In this document: piece by piece, positions 1-11,225 of the stretch
Position numbering within the stretch: the first letter of the stretch is position 1
Layout of the letters: every line of letters starts with the position of its first letter
Assembly (NCBI GenBank): GCA_035610835.1
Contig: CM069449.1
Location: 62,644,292 to 62,708,291 of the forward strand
Origin: Ophiura sarsii
Lineage: Eukaryota; Echinodermata; Ophiuroidea; Amphilepidida; Ophiuridae
Length of the DNA stretch: 64,000 nucleotides
Direction: 5' to 3'
Notes under the pieces: model-generated
What the model saw: only the letters and a program-made list of their open reading frames with translations
Told to the model about the DNA's origin: nothing
Databases searched by the model: none
Translations under genes and position numbers: made by a program

Positions 1-141
1 CATTATTTGTCTTAGTAAAAACATCCATTTTACACCTTTTTCATTATGTTACAGAATAAAAAAGAAGTCAGAATATAACTCTTCAAGTCTTACAATCACT
101 CCCAATCCAATTGCACGTAGTAAACGCGGACCAAGGATGGT

Positions 142-215
142 GGCCCCGTTTTTTGTCCCCGTTTTCCAGATTACCCCGGGGTATTCTGGAAATTGGGGCC
201 GAAAAATGGGGCCCC
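142..215. repeat. GC-rich imperfect hairpin
   Basis: GGCCCCG followed by a T-run at the left pairs with an A-run followed by TGGGGCC at the right. A second inner pairing (TTTTCCAGA / TCTGGAAAT) closes around TACCCCGGGGTA. No coding content is seen. It could be a short foldback element or a remnant of one. Confidence 0.4.
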
Positions 216-705
216 GATCAATTATTTTTATCAATCGGAAATCATATCCTGAATAAATAGGACTTCCCTTCAATTGAGTCGAAGTTGATCAAATTGATGG
301 AGGCAATCCGTCACAATCGCGAGTTGTAAAATTACCCGATTTTGTATTTATTTTCTTGAAATCTCGGTATACAGGCGGGCCAGGGCAAACAAAAAAGACG
401 TTTTTTCACGCCTTGGCTTCTGACTGCAACAACAATGTGAAAGTTAACGTGACTAGGCCAATGAGATTGCGGAAGCCACTGCCCCTTCTTGCTCCCCAAA
501 TGAAAAAGTCTAGTTACGCCACTGGCTACCTCGCTAGTAACTGAGGCGTAACCTAAAATTTTGAGAGCACCAAACCGGGGTAAGCTACTAGGCTAGTAAC
601 TGGCGGGTAATTTACACAAAATCTTATACCTCACCGGACCCAAGAGTAAGTTGGAGCATAACAGTTTATCGTCACTATTCTATCAAACCTTGTATCTCCA
701 TACAG

Positions 706-880
706 CCCTTCAGCATGTATAAAGTAATACTTCCTATGTATGACCTTTAGGCGGTCTGCTCTAAACATTTTTAAGTGACAGAATCACATCCATCAAAACC
801 TTCTAAGTTCTTTTGTCCCGGAACATGTATAAAGCAACTCTTCCTATGCTTGGCAGTTTTACTTTATACATGCTGAAGGG
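706..880. mobile_element. 175-bp MITE-like element with 22-bp terminal inverted repeats
   Basis: The left end starts CCCTTCAGCATGTATAAAG and the right end is its reverse complement, CTTTATACATGCTGAAGGG, over 22 bp. An internal direct echo, CATGTATAAAGCAA, lies near 823-837. No reading frame is present, so it would be non-autonomous. The superfamily cannot be fixed because no clear target duplication is seen. Confidence 0.65.
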
Positions 881-1154
881 CCGAAAAAACGATAATTTCT
901 TATTTGCCCGATGGACGATTTAATACATAGATATGATGATCAGTGGGAGAATTTCATCATGCAATTTATTATCAACTTGTGTATAATAATTATACGCAAT
1001 GATACATTTAAGACCAATTTATTATAAAATATGTTAAAACTATCCACAATCATGCATACACAGTTGTAAAAATTAGTTCAAACAATCAAGCATCCAATCA
1101 ATCAATCAATCTATCAATCAATCAACCAATAATTATTTATTTAATTCATAAATT

Positions 1155-2600
1155 AATTAATTAATTAAATAATAATAATAATAATAACACTAATAATAAT
1201 AATAATAATAATAATAAAAATTTTATAGCGCCTTCCATCAATAAATTGACCCCAAGGCGCTTTACACCATGATAAGTGTCGTGTTAACAGACACTTTCTC
1301 TCCAACTCTTCAGAGTATGTTAGCTAAGCTCTCTCGATGTATCAATGACCTCCAGATATTATTTTTCTTCTCTTATTTTTGATGTTATTCTCTATGTTGG
1401 GTTTTTAAAAATCTTATTCCTGTCCCACAACACTTTCATTGGCTTTTTTACTTGCCCAATTGTGTTTACTTGTATTTTTGATTATTTTCTGAGTTGCAGT
1501 GAACCAATTGATTGGCCCATCAGAGCTCTCTGTTGAGAGTTACCCGTTTGATTTGTAATCACTCAGTTCATTAACTTTGTTAATGTCTGTTGGGCTATTG
1601 TTCACATTTGCTCTTTATATACAAACAAAAACACACAAGCAAATTGACCAAAGTATGCAGTCTTAAAAAGTACGAATAAAACAATAGCATACACAACATA
1701 ATATTATTACATACACAGGAAAGTATCATGAGCACCAATAATAACATGAGATGAAATATGCACTAGATACATTGTAATGTAAATATACAGTCATAAAAAA
1801 CTATATACAATTTTTAAAAACAATAACGTACACAACATAATATGAATACATATTACACAGGAAAGTATCTTGAGCGCCAACAATAACATAAAATGAGATA
1901 AACTATGCAAGATACACAAGAAGTAAAACGATCGAACGTGCATGCAAGTGAGTAATTACAGCCTCCAATTGTCAATGTCCTTGATCTGAAACAAGTGCGT
2001 TTTAAGATGACTTTTGAATTGAGTAATGGTCTTTGTCTCACGAATTCGAAGAGGAATCCGATTCCACAACATCGGGGCGCTAGTTGAAAAAACGCGAAAA
2101 CCATATGACACTGTTGAGTACCGCGGAACCTTTAGTAGACATTGAGAAGCAGATCGAAGACCACTGTGCCCGGCGTGTAGAAGTTCAGATAAGTACACAG
2201 GTGCGCGCACTGCCGTGAAGTGCTCGTATGTCAGTAGTAAGACTTTACCAAACGTTGAGAATCTGAAACTGAACTGGCAATGACAATTTCTTGGCTTCGA
2301 TTTGAAATGTAGGAAGCGAACCAATCGTGAACTTTTTCTGCAATTCCATACCTTTGACTCAGACGTTCAAGGAATATCCGCTGATCGATAACATCAAATG
2401 CACTTGAGAAGTCTAAAAGTACCAGCACGCCCTCCTTACGGTCGTCAACAGCGCGAAGAAAGTCGTTAGTAACCCGCAACAAGGCCGTTTCCGTGCTGTG
2501 GCACCGGTGTATGGTATGCAGACTGCCTGCTCGCGTACAGATTGTTCTCTTCAATGTATTTCTGAAGTTGCGCAGCAACAACTCTCTCGGTGACCTTCGA
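1155..2600 (-). mobile_element. CR1/L2-like LINE, 5'-truncated and internally deleted
   Basis: On the minus strand, 2581-2231 reads as a non-LTR reverse transcriptase fragment. It has the HSTETALLRV motif, the palm motif LVLLDFSSAFDVID and the following L..R...GI...WF.SYISNR block, all typical of CR1/L2/Jockey-group elements. In another frame, 2324-1956 gives the C-terminal tail with a PRYSTVSYGFRVFSTSAPMLWN-like block and FKSHLKTHLF. The change of frame and the missing region between them show an internal deletion. Downstream on the element strand are a ~150-bp near-tandem duplication (about 1650-1920), a GCGCC...GGCGC 3' hairpin (1225-1262) and an (ATT)n tail (about 1160-1215), which is the CR1/L2 type of 3' end. 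The reverse transcriptase cannot be active: the catalytic YADD region is absent and frames are broken. Confidence 0.75.
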
Positions 2601-2809
2601 TATAAAACTTCGATATAAAGCCACCAGCAACGCCGCGATTGGCTAAAGCGCTCAGCATAAAATTAACTTGCTTACGAATATTCAACAAGTCTCCGGGGTG
2701 TGCTAGAATGAGTGAAAAATAAAAATTAACTATAGCCTCGGGTGGTGCTAGAATGCTCAACATTACAGTTAATTTATAAAACAGCCAAACCCTATTGAAT
2801 CCTACCAAT

Positions 2810-3230
2810 CCTTTAGACTGGGTCCCCGCGTCCCTCTATATGGCCGCCATCTTTAAAGTGGCGGACCAAAAAGAGGGACTGGGAAAATAATACGTCCAAA
2901 AAGTGTGCGGTTTACTCGTGGAATTCCACGAGTATTTAGCATATATGAATATGCATACAAATACCGAGCATGCGCATTTGTACACAGCAACAACAGAAAT
3001 ACCCCCCGATTGGTCAAAATCAAAGGCAGTGCATCAAACGATCGTCAAGCTACTCCGCGGGGAGGCAAACCGTGCGCCCTACCGCGTCACGCGGTGTACA
3101 ATGCCGCGTTAAACTACTGGCTCGCTGTGGCATGATGGTGCGTGAATAAGGTCATGTTTATTCATCAGTTTATCAGCGCACACTTTTGGAACTGTATTTT
3201 TTCCAGTCTTCACATTTGAGCACCCTCACA
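2810..3230. other. Intergenic or upstream intronic sequence, nothing recognised
   Basis: There are two overlapping short open frames on the plus strand at 2903-3135, but they have no recognisable motif, and no splice-bounded exon was found. Confidence 0.4.
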
Positions 3231-3239
3231 GGGCCGTGT

Positions 3240-3684
3240 TATGCTGGTTCCCTGCACCCTGTATCACCGGGCCAACTCATCCATAGGTGCAGGTACAGGG
3301 TTTGCATTTGCCGGCCGTAACTGCCGCTTCACCACATTACATTGTCGCTCTGATATGGCATAAGGTAAATAACGATCAACACACTGTACGGTAGCTGAGA
3401 TACCGCATCGAACGCTGAATGCATCGTCGCACTGCCATGGCGCTTGCTATGGCGCGATAGGGAACCCGCTATCACATGCGTGTGAAGTCCGGCGATGTGG
3501 TGAGCGCAGATACACGTGTAGTTTGTGCCAATCAGCAACTGCTATCATTCTAAGCGTGAAGCTGTGGCTTGATCGAATTTATTTGTGGTTCTATTTTTCG
3601 TCATTCATAAATATGCATGACTTGGCGTGTACCCGCATCTCTGGATAAGTTATGTGGAGCCCATCGACGCAGGGAACCAGCATA
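3240..3684. mobile_element. 445-bp DNA element, 16-bp TIRs, 9-bp target duplication
   Basis: The left terminus TATGCTGGTTCCCTGC (3240-3255) is the exact reverse complement of the right terminus GCAGGGAACCAGCATA (3669-3684). The 9-bp GGGCCGTGT immediately before (3231-3239) is repeated exactly after (3685-3693) as a target-site duplication. Inside there is no convincing protein. A 9-bp duplication is typical of Mutator-like and foldback elements, so a non-autonomous MULE-type element is the best inference. Confidence 0.75.
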
Positions 3685-3917
3685 GGGCCGTGTGTAAAAT
3701 AGGGAAGACATGAGGATCGAGTCTACAAATCCTTACAATCCCGCTACACTTATAAGAATTTGGAGAGAGGGTAGTAAGCCTGAGACTTGAGGTCAAGTCT
3801 AATCCAATTGATGGGATTGATTACTCCTTTTTCCTCGAAACCTAAAACCTCCCGATATGTTGCATGTTTTATTAATGTAAACATTTAGACCATAAAAATG
3901 TAAACGCATGACCACCG

Positions 3918-3966
3918 CCCCCCCCCCCCCCCCCCCCTCCCCCCCCTCCTACCCTCTCTCCCTCTC
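3918..3966. repeat. Poly-C / CT-rich low-complexity tract
   Basis: A homopolymeric C run passes into CT repeats. It has no coding meaning. Confidence 0.8.
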
Positions 3967-4027
3967 TCCACCCTTATTAACACTGTGGTCGATTTTCAAA
4001 TCCCATTATAAATTATATAAAGGCAAA

Positions 4028-4153
4028 GGTCCACTCTGGCCAGTTCACCCAAGGTGAACAAGCTTATTACTCCTGTTCACTTGATGACAGATAAAACAGA
4101 ATTAAGACTTTAAGATATTCCCAAAGGATCTATCTGGCTGGTCAGAGTGGACC
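4028..4153. mobile_element. 126-bp miniature inverted-repeat element
   Basis: The left end GGTCCACTCTGGCCAG and right end CTGGTCAGAGTGGACC are inverted repeats with one mismatch. The interior holds another short inverted pair (GTTCACC / GGTGAAC, then GTTCAC). It is non-coding. Confidence 0.55.
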
Positions 4154-4159
4154 TAAGGG

Positions 4160-5115
4160 TTTAAGTAAAAATGCCTACTTCCAAATAATCTTTAATGTAA
4201 GAGCGAAGCGACGTGTGCGACGCAGGATGACATGATTGTGCGTACATGTTATGTCGCATTACGCGACGCGGACCAGTTCTGCGTTAAGACCGCGTACTTT
4301 ACGACACTTCACATGGCCTACCATAATTAACGCGGTATTCATTTTGTAAGACTTTTGAACCCCCAAATACGTCTTTTTATGGTATTATCTGTCGGTGACG
4401 CCATTTTTAATTTCACTAGTTTTTAATGCGCAATTTTTATTAAATTACAACAAAATTAGCGGAGCAGTTTTCTTTTTAAATACGAAAATGTTCGGCCTAA
4501 AAATTCTATTTCCATAGGATTGTGTACTAAATGGCTAAATACTCACGTTTGGAAATGGCTGTAGCTCAAAAACTAAGTCGGTGACCCCCATATTTTATTC
4601 ATTTTTTTTTATATAATCTTCCAATCTTTGTTCAGAGTGAATATAAGAAAATTCTATCGACAAATTCTTTCGTGGTGCATCCTTTTAAAAAAAAATAATA
4701 ATGGAATAATTAAATAAGGGACGATACGAACTTTGTAACAATCACTTGTTTTTCAGCTACTTGCTTGGGAATATGGGGAGGTCTCAATCAAACAGTGACA
4801 AATTCACCACTATTTTGCGCTTAAAAGAACAACTAGTTGTCTAGACGAAGAATTGGTCTTTTGAGCAAACGACTGTTCAATCAAGTGTTACATTGACAGC
4901 TTTAACAGTGATGCTTTATTGATTTTTGAACCGAAAAATAGTGATGATTTCGTCACATTGAGATTGAGACCTCCATATAATATATATATATATTATTATA
5001 ACTGGTTTATTAAAATTGATATAGCAGTATAAACACTGAATTGCATCAAATTAACAGAGAAATACACACAATAAAAATACATTATAGTTATGATATAAAA
5101 GACAATTAGATTATA
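4160..5115. other. AT-rich non-coding stretch
   Basis: No gene, RNA or transposon terminus is recognised here. There is a short (TA)n run near 4980. Confidence 0.4.
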
Positions 5116-5620
5116 AAATATTGCACATAGAATTAATACATCAAAAATTGAAAACCCCGAGCCCGCACACATCAAACAGTCACGCATACTCCACTCAAAC
5201 TTCAATACTACACTTAAAGGTAGATGACCCGATTTTCAACTTGATGTTTTCTATTTTACATGAAAGGTCATCCTTAAAATTGTTGCATTCCAAAGTTTGA
5301 GTTGCATAACTCCAATGGTTCTATTTTTAGAAGCGCAAGGTCAAAAGACATGTGCCTATTGAGTAGTACACAGACTGGCTGGTAATTCACCACATTTTAG
5401 CCTATAATTTCCAAATGAAACATTTCTGGCCCCTAATATTTTACAGACATAATGAGAAAAATATGGGGATTCTTCTGATACCACAATATCTTGATGTGAA
5501 AAAAAAATCATAGCCCCAAAAAAGTGATCGAATCATATAACTTTAAGGGATCACGTCAAAACTCGACCGCCAGGCACCCGCCGGTTACGGCCGGTTCCGC
5601 CCGGTTCTCACAAAACGTGT
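5116..5620. repeat. Dispersed repeat fragments shared with 10722-11060
   Basis: A segment at about 5126-5218 (ATAGAATTAATACATCAAAA through the ACTCAAACTTCAATAC block) recurs in the same orientation at about 10973-11060 with few changes. The GC-rich segment at about 5555-5612 (CCGGTTACGGCCGGTTCCGC) recurs inverted at about 10722-10785. These are two pieces of an interspersed family, with no protein evidence. Confidence 0.6.
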
Positions 5621-5639
5621 CGTCTGTTATAATATACAC

Positions 5640-6785
5640 GGTCACAGGTCACTAATAGGTATATCAAATAAGGTGGGGCCGTTTCAAAAAATCCTTAAAA
5701 TCGTGATTCGTGTCTCTATTTTAAATAGAAGTTGTCAAAAAAACATAACATTTTTGGTATCATATTAAAGACAATTTATCCAGCTACCGAATAAAAAAAG
5801 GATTAAAGCCACATGTTTAGGGTTTAGAGTCAAGGGTGGGGCCGGTGGATGAGGCGCCGGTGGATGAGGCGCCCATAGGTTTCTACACAAAATAGCGGAA
5901 AACTAGAACTTTTGAAATTGATGCCATTTTAAAAGTATACACAGGAAAGTTGTCAAACTTCTCATATGTGTTAATAACATGTGCCTGCTACTATGAATAA
6001 TAATATTGAATTGTTATCTAGACATTCTCTACTAGAATATGATGTTCAATTCAGGGAGTGTTTTAATGTAAAAATACACAGTTTGATTCAATTTATTGAT
6101 TAAACAATGGCCAAATCGCAGTCTCTCTATTTCATTTGTGTGACTCTTCGGTCCTTTTCTACCCTGGGTAGTAAAAAATTTAACTAAAAAAGCTAGAATT
6201 GTTTCTTCACAGAATTGTTCATAGATTTATGAAAAATTTGCTATTTAGACCTATTTTGGACCACCCTGTATTCAAAATAAAAGGAACTTTAATGATAGTC
6301 ATGTAGTTCATTTTGATAACCATTTTCCTTTAAATTAAATAGTCCATGCTAACTAAATTTCATAGAATATTATATACAAACCTTCATTTTATGCATTAGT
6401 TCATCATCATTTTAGACACCCTGTACATTTCCTGTGTACATTTTGGGCAGGTGATTCTTAGCAAATTTGGTAGCACCTTCTGCGGTTGTTCTGACTTTGG
6501 TGACTATCTTCAGCTAAACCCTAATTGTACAAACTATCAAAATATTTTGTGAGGAGCAAAAACGATCAACTTTTTTATGTTCCACCCTGTAAAAATGTTA
6601 CACACCCTGTATAATTTGATTCTTTTTTGCAAAAATGAAAAACCTTGAATCATAAGCTTTCCAAGAATATATAGTTTGTGGGTCATTAAGTTAACTTAAG
6701 TTTTGTCCCGTTTAATCAGAATTGGTGCATTTCTCAACATTATTAGAAGTGAAACATTTTTTGGACCAGTTTGTGACTTCTGACC
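5640..6785. mobile_element. 1146-bp non-autonomous DNA transposon, GGTCA family, 4-bp TSD
   Basis: Termini are GGTCACAGGTCAC (left) and GTGACTTCTGACC (right), inverted with 10 of 13 matches. ACAC flanks both sides (5636-5639 and 6786-6789) as a 4-bp target duplication. A second copy lies at 44537-45721, collinear over its whole length. Inside is a direct duplication around GGTGGATGAGGCGCC (about 5845-5872). No transposase frame is visible. A 4-bp non-palindromic duplication does not decide the superfamily. Confidence 0.8.
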
Positions 6786-7065
6786 ACACACATACACGTC
6801 TAGCCACCTTTCCTTTCATTATTATCTATTGTCTTTCTATTGTTGCATCAGCCCTTTATTTTGTAGGAAGAGGTCACCATTCTGGTCACGGCGTATGAAC
6901 AGCCCGTTATCTAGCCAAGAGCCCATTATTAGACAAAGGTTTTTGATAACGTCCTCTAGCTCACATAACGTCGTCTGCCCTGTAATGACCTCTTCCAAAA
7001 ATATTGAGCAGATGATCAACAAGAAGACAATAATAACAAAGAAAAGATAGGTACCTACGAAGAAG

Positions 7066-7277
7066 GTTTTTTAAACTATCACCTATCGGATAAGATTAAC
7101 ACTTCTGAGTAAACATCTCATAACAGATTTTAAGTAGGCCTAGCAACTGTGAACATGATCAATAGTTTTTCAATAGTTTTTTTAAACTATCACCTATCGG
7201 ATAAGATTAACACTTCTGAGTAAACATCTCATAACAGATTTTAAGTAGGCCTAGCAACAGTGAACATGATCAATAGT
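7066..7277. repeat. 111-bp direct tandem duplication, two copies
   Basis: The segment beginning TTTAAACTATCACCTATCGG near 7070 is repeated 111 bp later with only a few differences, ending GTGAACATGATCAATAG in both copies. It is recent and non-coding. Confidence 0.8.
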
Positions 7278-7507
7278 AGGCCTTATAATAACGCAATAAT
7301 TACAATTTAGATACACAACCAAGCCTTATTATTAATAGGATGTGCATATAAATAGCACCAGAAACCAAACTTTATAGTGGTGGATTTTTCATTACCAATT
7401 CTTCAATTTAGGGGTAAAATTGAAAATGGTGTATCCAAGGAGGGCACACATTCGGGGACATTAAAAGGGGATTTTATTTTGTGAGTGCTCTAAAAAATGT
7501 CCAAATT

Positions 7508-8250
7508 TGAAAAAATCACAAACAAAAAAACCCTTTTTGACCCAACATTTTTTAACAAAGCTAACAAAATAATATTTGAGTACAACATGTCCAAATCGCT
7601 TGATTATAATGTAAAGACACTAACTTGGGGACGAATTTCTCAATTTTGACCAAAAAGTGCCAAAAAAAGTGATTTTTCCAATTTTTAAAACTCTACATCA
7701 TAATCAAGCGATTTGGGCATTTTTAGAAAGGAAAAGGATAAAAGAATGCAAATTTGGCGTCAATTTTAACCAACCATTTTGTTGTTGTTGTTGTTGTTGA
7801 AAAAATCACAAACAAAAAATCCTTTTTGACCCAACATTTTTTAACAAAGCTAACAAAAATAACTGTGAGTAAAAATTGTCCAAATCGCTTGATTATAATG
7901 TAAAGACACTTGGGGACGAATTTTCTCATTTTTTAACCTAATCCAATATATTTTTGAAATGTTGACCAAAAAGTGCTAAAAAGGTGATTTTTCCAAATTT
8001 TTAAACTTTACATCATAATCAAGCTATTTGAGCATTTTTGAAAAGGAAATGGATAAGAGAATCCAAATTTGGCATCAATTTTAACCAAAAATTACAACAA
8101 AACACTTTTTTGACCCAACATTTTTTAACAAAGCTAACAAAAATAACTGTGAGTAAAAATTGTCCAAATCGCTTGATGATAAAGTAAAGACATTAACTTG
8201 GAGACGAATTTTCTCATTTTTTAACCTAATCCTAAATTTTTGACTTTCCA
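7508..8250. repeat. ~285-290-bp tandem repeat, three diverged copies
   Basis: The landmark TTTTTGACCCAACATTTTTT occurs near 7533, 7822 and 8106. Each is followed by AACAAAGCTAACAAAA and TCCAAATCGCTTGAT. Copies differ by small indels, including a (GTT)n tract near 7780. It is non-coding. Confidence 0.75.
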
Positions 8251-9232
8251 AAAAGGTTCAATGAATCCAACCATGAACATGAAATTTACAATTTTGAAAA
8301 AAAAGTAAAAAACACGGTTTTTGACCCCTTTTACCTTTTAGGTTTTGTCAAGATAAGTGCCAACAATTTGATTTTTATGATTTTGGAGGTAAACAAATCA
8401 CATTTTCAAGACGTCAATTGGAAAATCGAACAGCAAATTGGTATAAAACAGTGGCGGCTCCAGCAAAACTGTTGGTGTTATTGGGAGAGGGTCAATCGGG
8501 GGTGGGTCAAACTAAAACAGGGTGGGGGCGAGAGGTTGGGAAAGAAAACAAATTGGGGCAAAATATATTTTTGAGTTCGCGCGCCCGTGAAAATGTTATC
8601 ATTCATTAATGCAACAAGGCCTAAATTAACTTAAATTAAAATATTTAAACTAAATGTATGTAATTTTAATATTAAAAGTAAACATTTTTGATTGGTTGGG
8701 ATCCAAATGCGTAGGGCTTGTTGGTGAGCTGACTGGGAGGGCAAAGGTTGTGACTTGGGGTTAATTACGTCTTATGTAGCGGTCATGATATTATTATTTT
8801 ATTTTTCGTATAAATCTATACACAACTGAGAAGACGCTGAAATCTAAAATATGTGTAATATAATAATTTAGTAAAATATGATACAAAATCATTGATAACT
8901 CACATTCTCTTAGTTTTCTTGTCAAGTCACATGAACATGTAGGCCTACTGTAAAAATAGGCATTTTCCAAGTATATCCTAACATGTGTAGTCCTTGTTAT
9001 CGGCGATAGTTTTCAACAGACGATGAACCAATGTGATGTTATCCTGATAAAAGCTTATGGCAAACTGACACACCTGACCGACTAAAAGAACTGCATATTA
9101 TGCTAATTCCTTTATATCAACTATTAAGTGTGTGTTGTACCACATTATATAACTAAAGTAACTCATAGGTCAAATAATCTACTTGCTAATAAGCCAGAGG
9201 ACAAATCATTTTATTGAACCAATTCTAATGTG
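8251..9232. other. Non-coding stretch with a repeat-like GTGGCGGCTCCAG fragment
   Basis: No exon is recognised. CAGTGGCGGCTCCAG near 8451 resembles CAGTGGCGGATCCAGG near 22751 and the inverse of the sequence near 23770, so it is probably an eroded end of an interspersed element. Confidence 0.4.
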
Positions 9233-9933
9233 TATACAGGGTGACCCAGAAAATGTTGAACCCAAAAATCACAAACTTAAAAAAAAAAAAAAAAATGAAA
9301 ATAAATAAATATGGCATTTTGTTTTCTACAGTTATGTAAACAATTTATTCAGCTTTCTGGAGAACTTTAGATCATGTAAATTGGCCTTACCAAACTAAAG
9401 ATACACTTGATTGTGTGACAGGGGGTGTTTTCGCCCTTTTGTAAAAGTGAAAAAATTGTAATTTGGTTCAGATATGAAACTTTATTCTGTTCTAAGCACG
9501 GTGAGTTAAGTAATCTTTTCTTTTGATCAGTATTTATCAAATTAAAATTTTCAAATGAAGTCAAGGGGACTTCAGTTTTTGTTTTCAAAGTCTCTTATAT
9601 AATAATTTACATAATAAATGAATATGTATGAGATACTGTGCAGAATAATTTATAAAGTTCATTGCACGACTGTTTTCTTTCAAAGTGCATTGTTGCACCC
9701 GTTGCAAATTTATATAAAACATATTTCATACACAAAACAACACTTCTTACAAAATAACACGTATTTTAAGTTTCGTGTGGCCTATTTTTATGATCTAAAA
9801 TGTTTCAGAAAGTTAAATGTATGTTGCACATAGCTAGTGAACGAGTTATACAATATTTTGTTATTTTAATGGTAAAAAAAAATATTGAATTTTGTGATTT
9901 TTGGGTTCAACATTTTCTGGGTCACCCTGTATA
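9233..9933. mobile_element. 701-bp MITE with perfect 43-bp TIRs, TA-type termini
   Basis: Positions 9233-9275 and 9891-9933 are perfect inverted repeats. They begin TATACAGGGTGACCCAGAAA and end with its complement. TA at each edge fits a TA target duplication, as in Tc1/mariner-type elements. The interior has only short frames without motifs. Many other ACAGGGTG / CACCCTGT termini are scattered through the window (near 14427, 17119, 19832, 19852, 22738, 53087, 56532, 57727), so a larger family of such ends has been active here. Confidence 0.8.
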
Positions 9934-10273
9934 ATACCTTCTGCTGATAGTATAACTCTTTATCAGACGAGCTTTTTTATTCCTCAACACGCTCCCTTGC
10001 ACTCAGTAATATTGAATTCGTTATTTCAGTGTTTGTAACTAGTTCATGGATAGTTAACTTTAAGCTGGGTCTGAAAGTGATTGTAAGGTTAGTGCGTCAC
10101 GGGGGACTAAGCACAAGACCAACTTTATTTGATAGTCTTTTGCAATATTTAGCATTGGCAAATTCCAAGATCTATTGCCCAATTTGTATTAGGTAAATTA
10201 CGAATTATGATTTATCATCTTTATTTGTACAGATACGGTGTTTCGATGTGTATGAAAGATAAACCCCTCATAA

Positions 10274-10382
10274 CAGACCATCAGCAATAATAATGGTCGC
10301 CGGCGCGCCCCTTTTGCAGGCGAGGCCGGCCTCGCCTGCAAAAGAGGCTAGCCGGGCGCCCATTATTATTGCTGATGGTCTG
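10274..10382. repeat. 109-bp near-perfect long hairpin
   Basis: CAGACCATCAGCAATAATAA at the left pairs with the mirror sequence at the right. GC-rich inner arms close on GGCCGGCC. It is either a foldback element or, less likely, a hairpin RNA precursor. No transcription evidence can be read from sequence. Confidence 0.6.
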
Positions 10383-10721
10383 CTCTTCGTCCTTTATCTA
10401 ATACATAATGAGGTCAAATAGTTACACTCTGGTGAACACGACCGGTTGCGTGAGCAATAAAATCTTCAAGTAATGGGCTCTCAAGTCTCAGTTGATAACC
10501 AGTACAATACAGCTATTGATTTTCGCTGGGGTTGGCTTTTTCAATCTGTTTATAGCTCAATTAACTTTTTAAAATCAATACCGAAAGTCCAAGGGAACGC
10601 CTTTATGACAGCAAAGTAACAGATTGATAGTGTTGGTCCGGTTACGGCATTAAGTCAACCGGCGGTTGTTCAGTGTTACATGCGTGAATATTCATATACC
10701 AGTAAAACAGTTGACCTGAAA

Positions 10722-11225
10722 GAACCGGGCGGAACCGAACGTAACCGGCGGTCAACGGGCGGTCGAGTTGTGATGTCTTCCCTAATGAAACACAACCCTC
10801 ACAACAACAACAATCAGTACACGTAGGCCTACACCCACTTTGAACTCATATAGACACAAACCGGGCAACCCCCCCCCCCCTGGAAAATTGCACCATATGA
10901 TACACTAATGGGGCTATAAAAAGCAGCATGAGTTATGAAATATTATTATACAAGTCTGATCAAATATTGCACATAGAATTAATACATCAAAAATTGAAAG
11001 CCCCGAGCCCGCACACATCAAACAGTCACGCATACGCCACTCAAACTTCAATACTCACTTAACGAAACACAACCTTCAAACAAAATCAGTACACTTACGC
11101 CCTCTTTGAACTCATAGACTCACACCGGGCACCACCCCCTTGGAAAATTGCACCATATGATCACCATGGGACTATTAAAACAGCATGAGTTATAAAGTCT
11201 TATTGTACAAGTCTGTCATATTCCC
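10722..11225. repeat. Dispersed repeat fragments with an internal tandem copy
   Basis: This is the counterpart of the 5116-5620 fragments. The block with AACACAAC, TTTGAACTCATA, TGGAAAATTGCACCATATGA and CAGCATGAGTTAT occurs at about 10787-10955 and again at about 11057-11220 with moderate divergence. Confidence 0.6.

Noticed and set aside
6837..7022. Minus-strand 61-residue frame with a protein-like composition (GSWLDNGLFIRRDQNGDLFL)
   Set aside because: It reads like an exon, but I recognise no family and found no matching neighbours. A translated search with that segment would decide it; a hit to a conserved protein would reinstate it.
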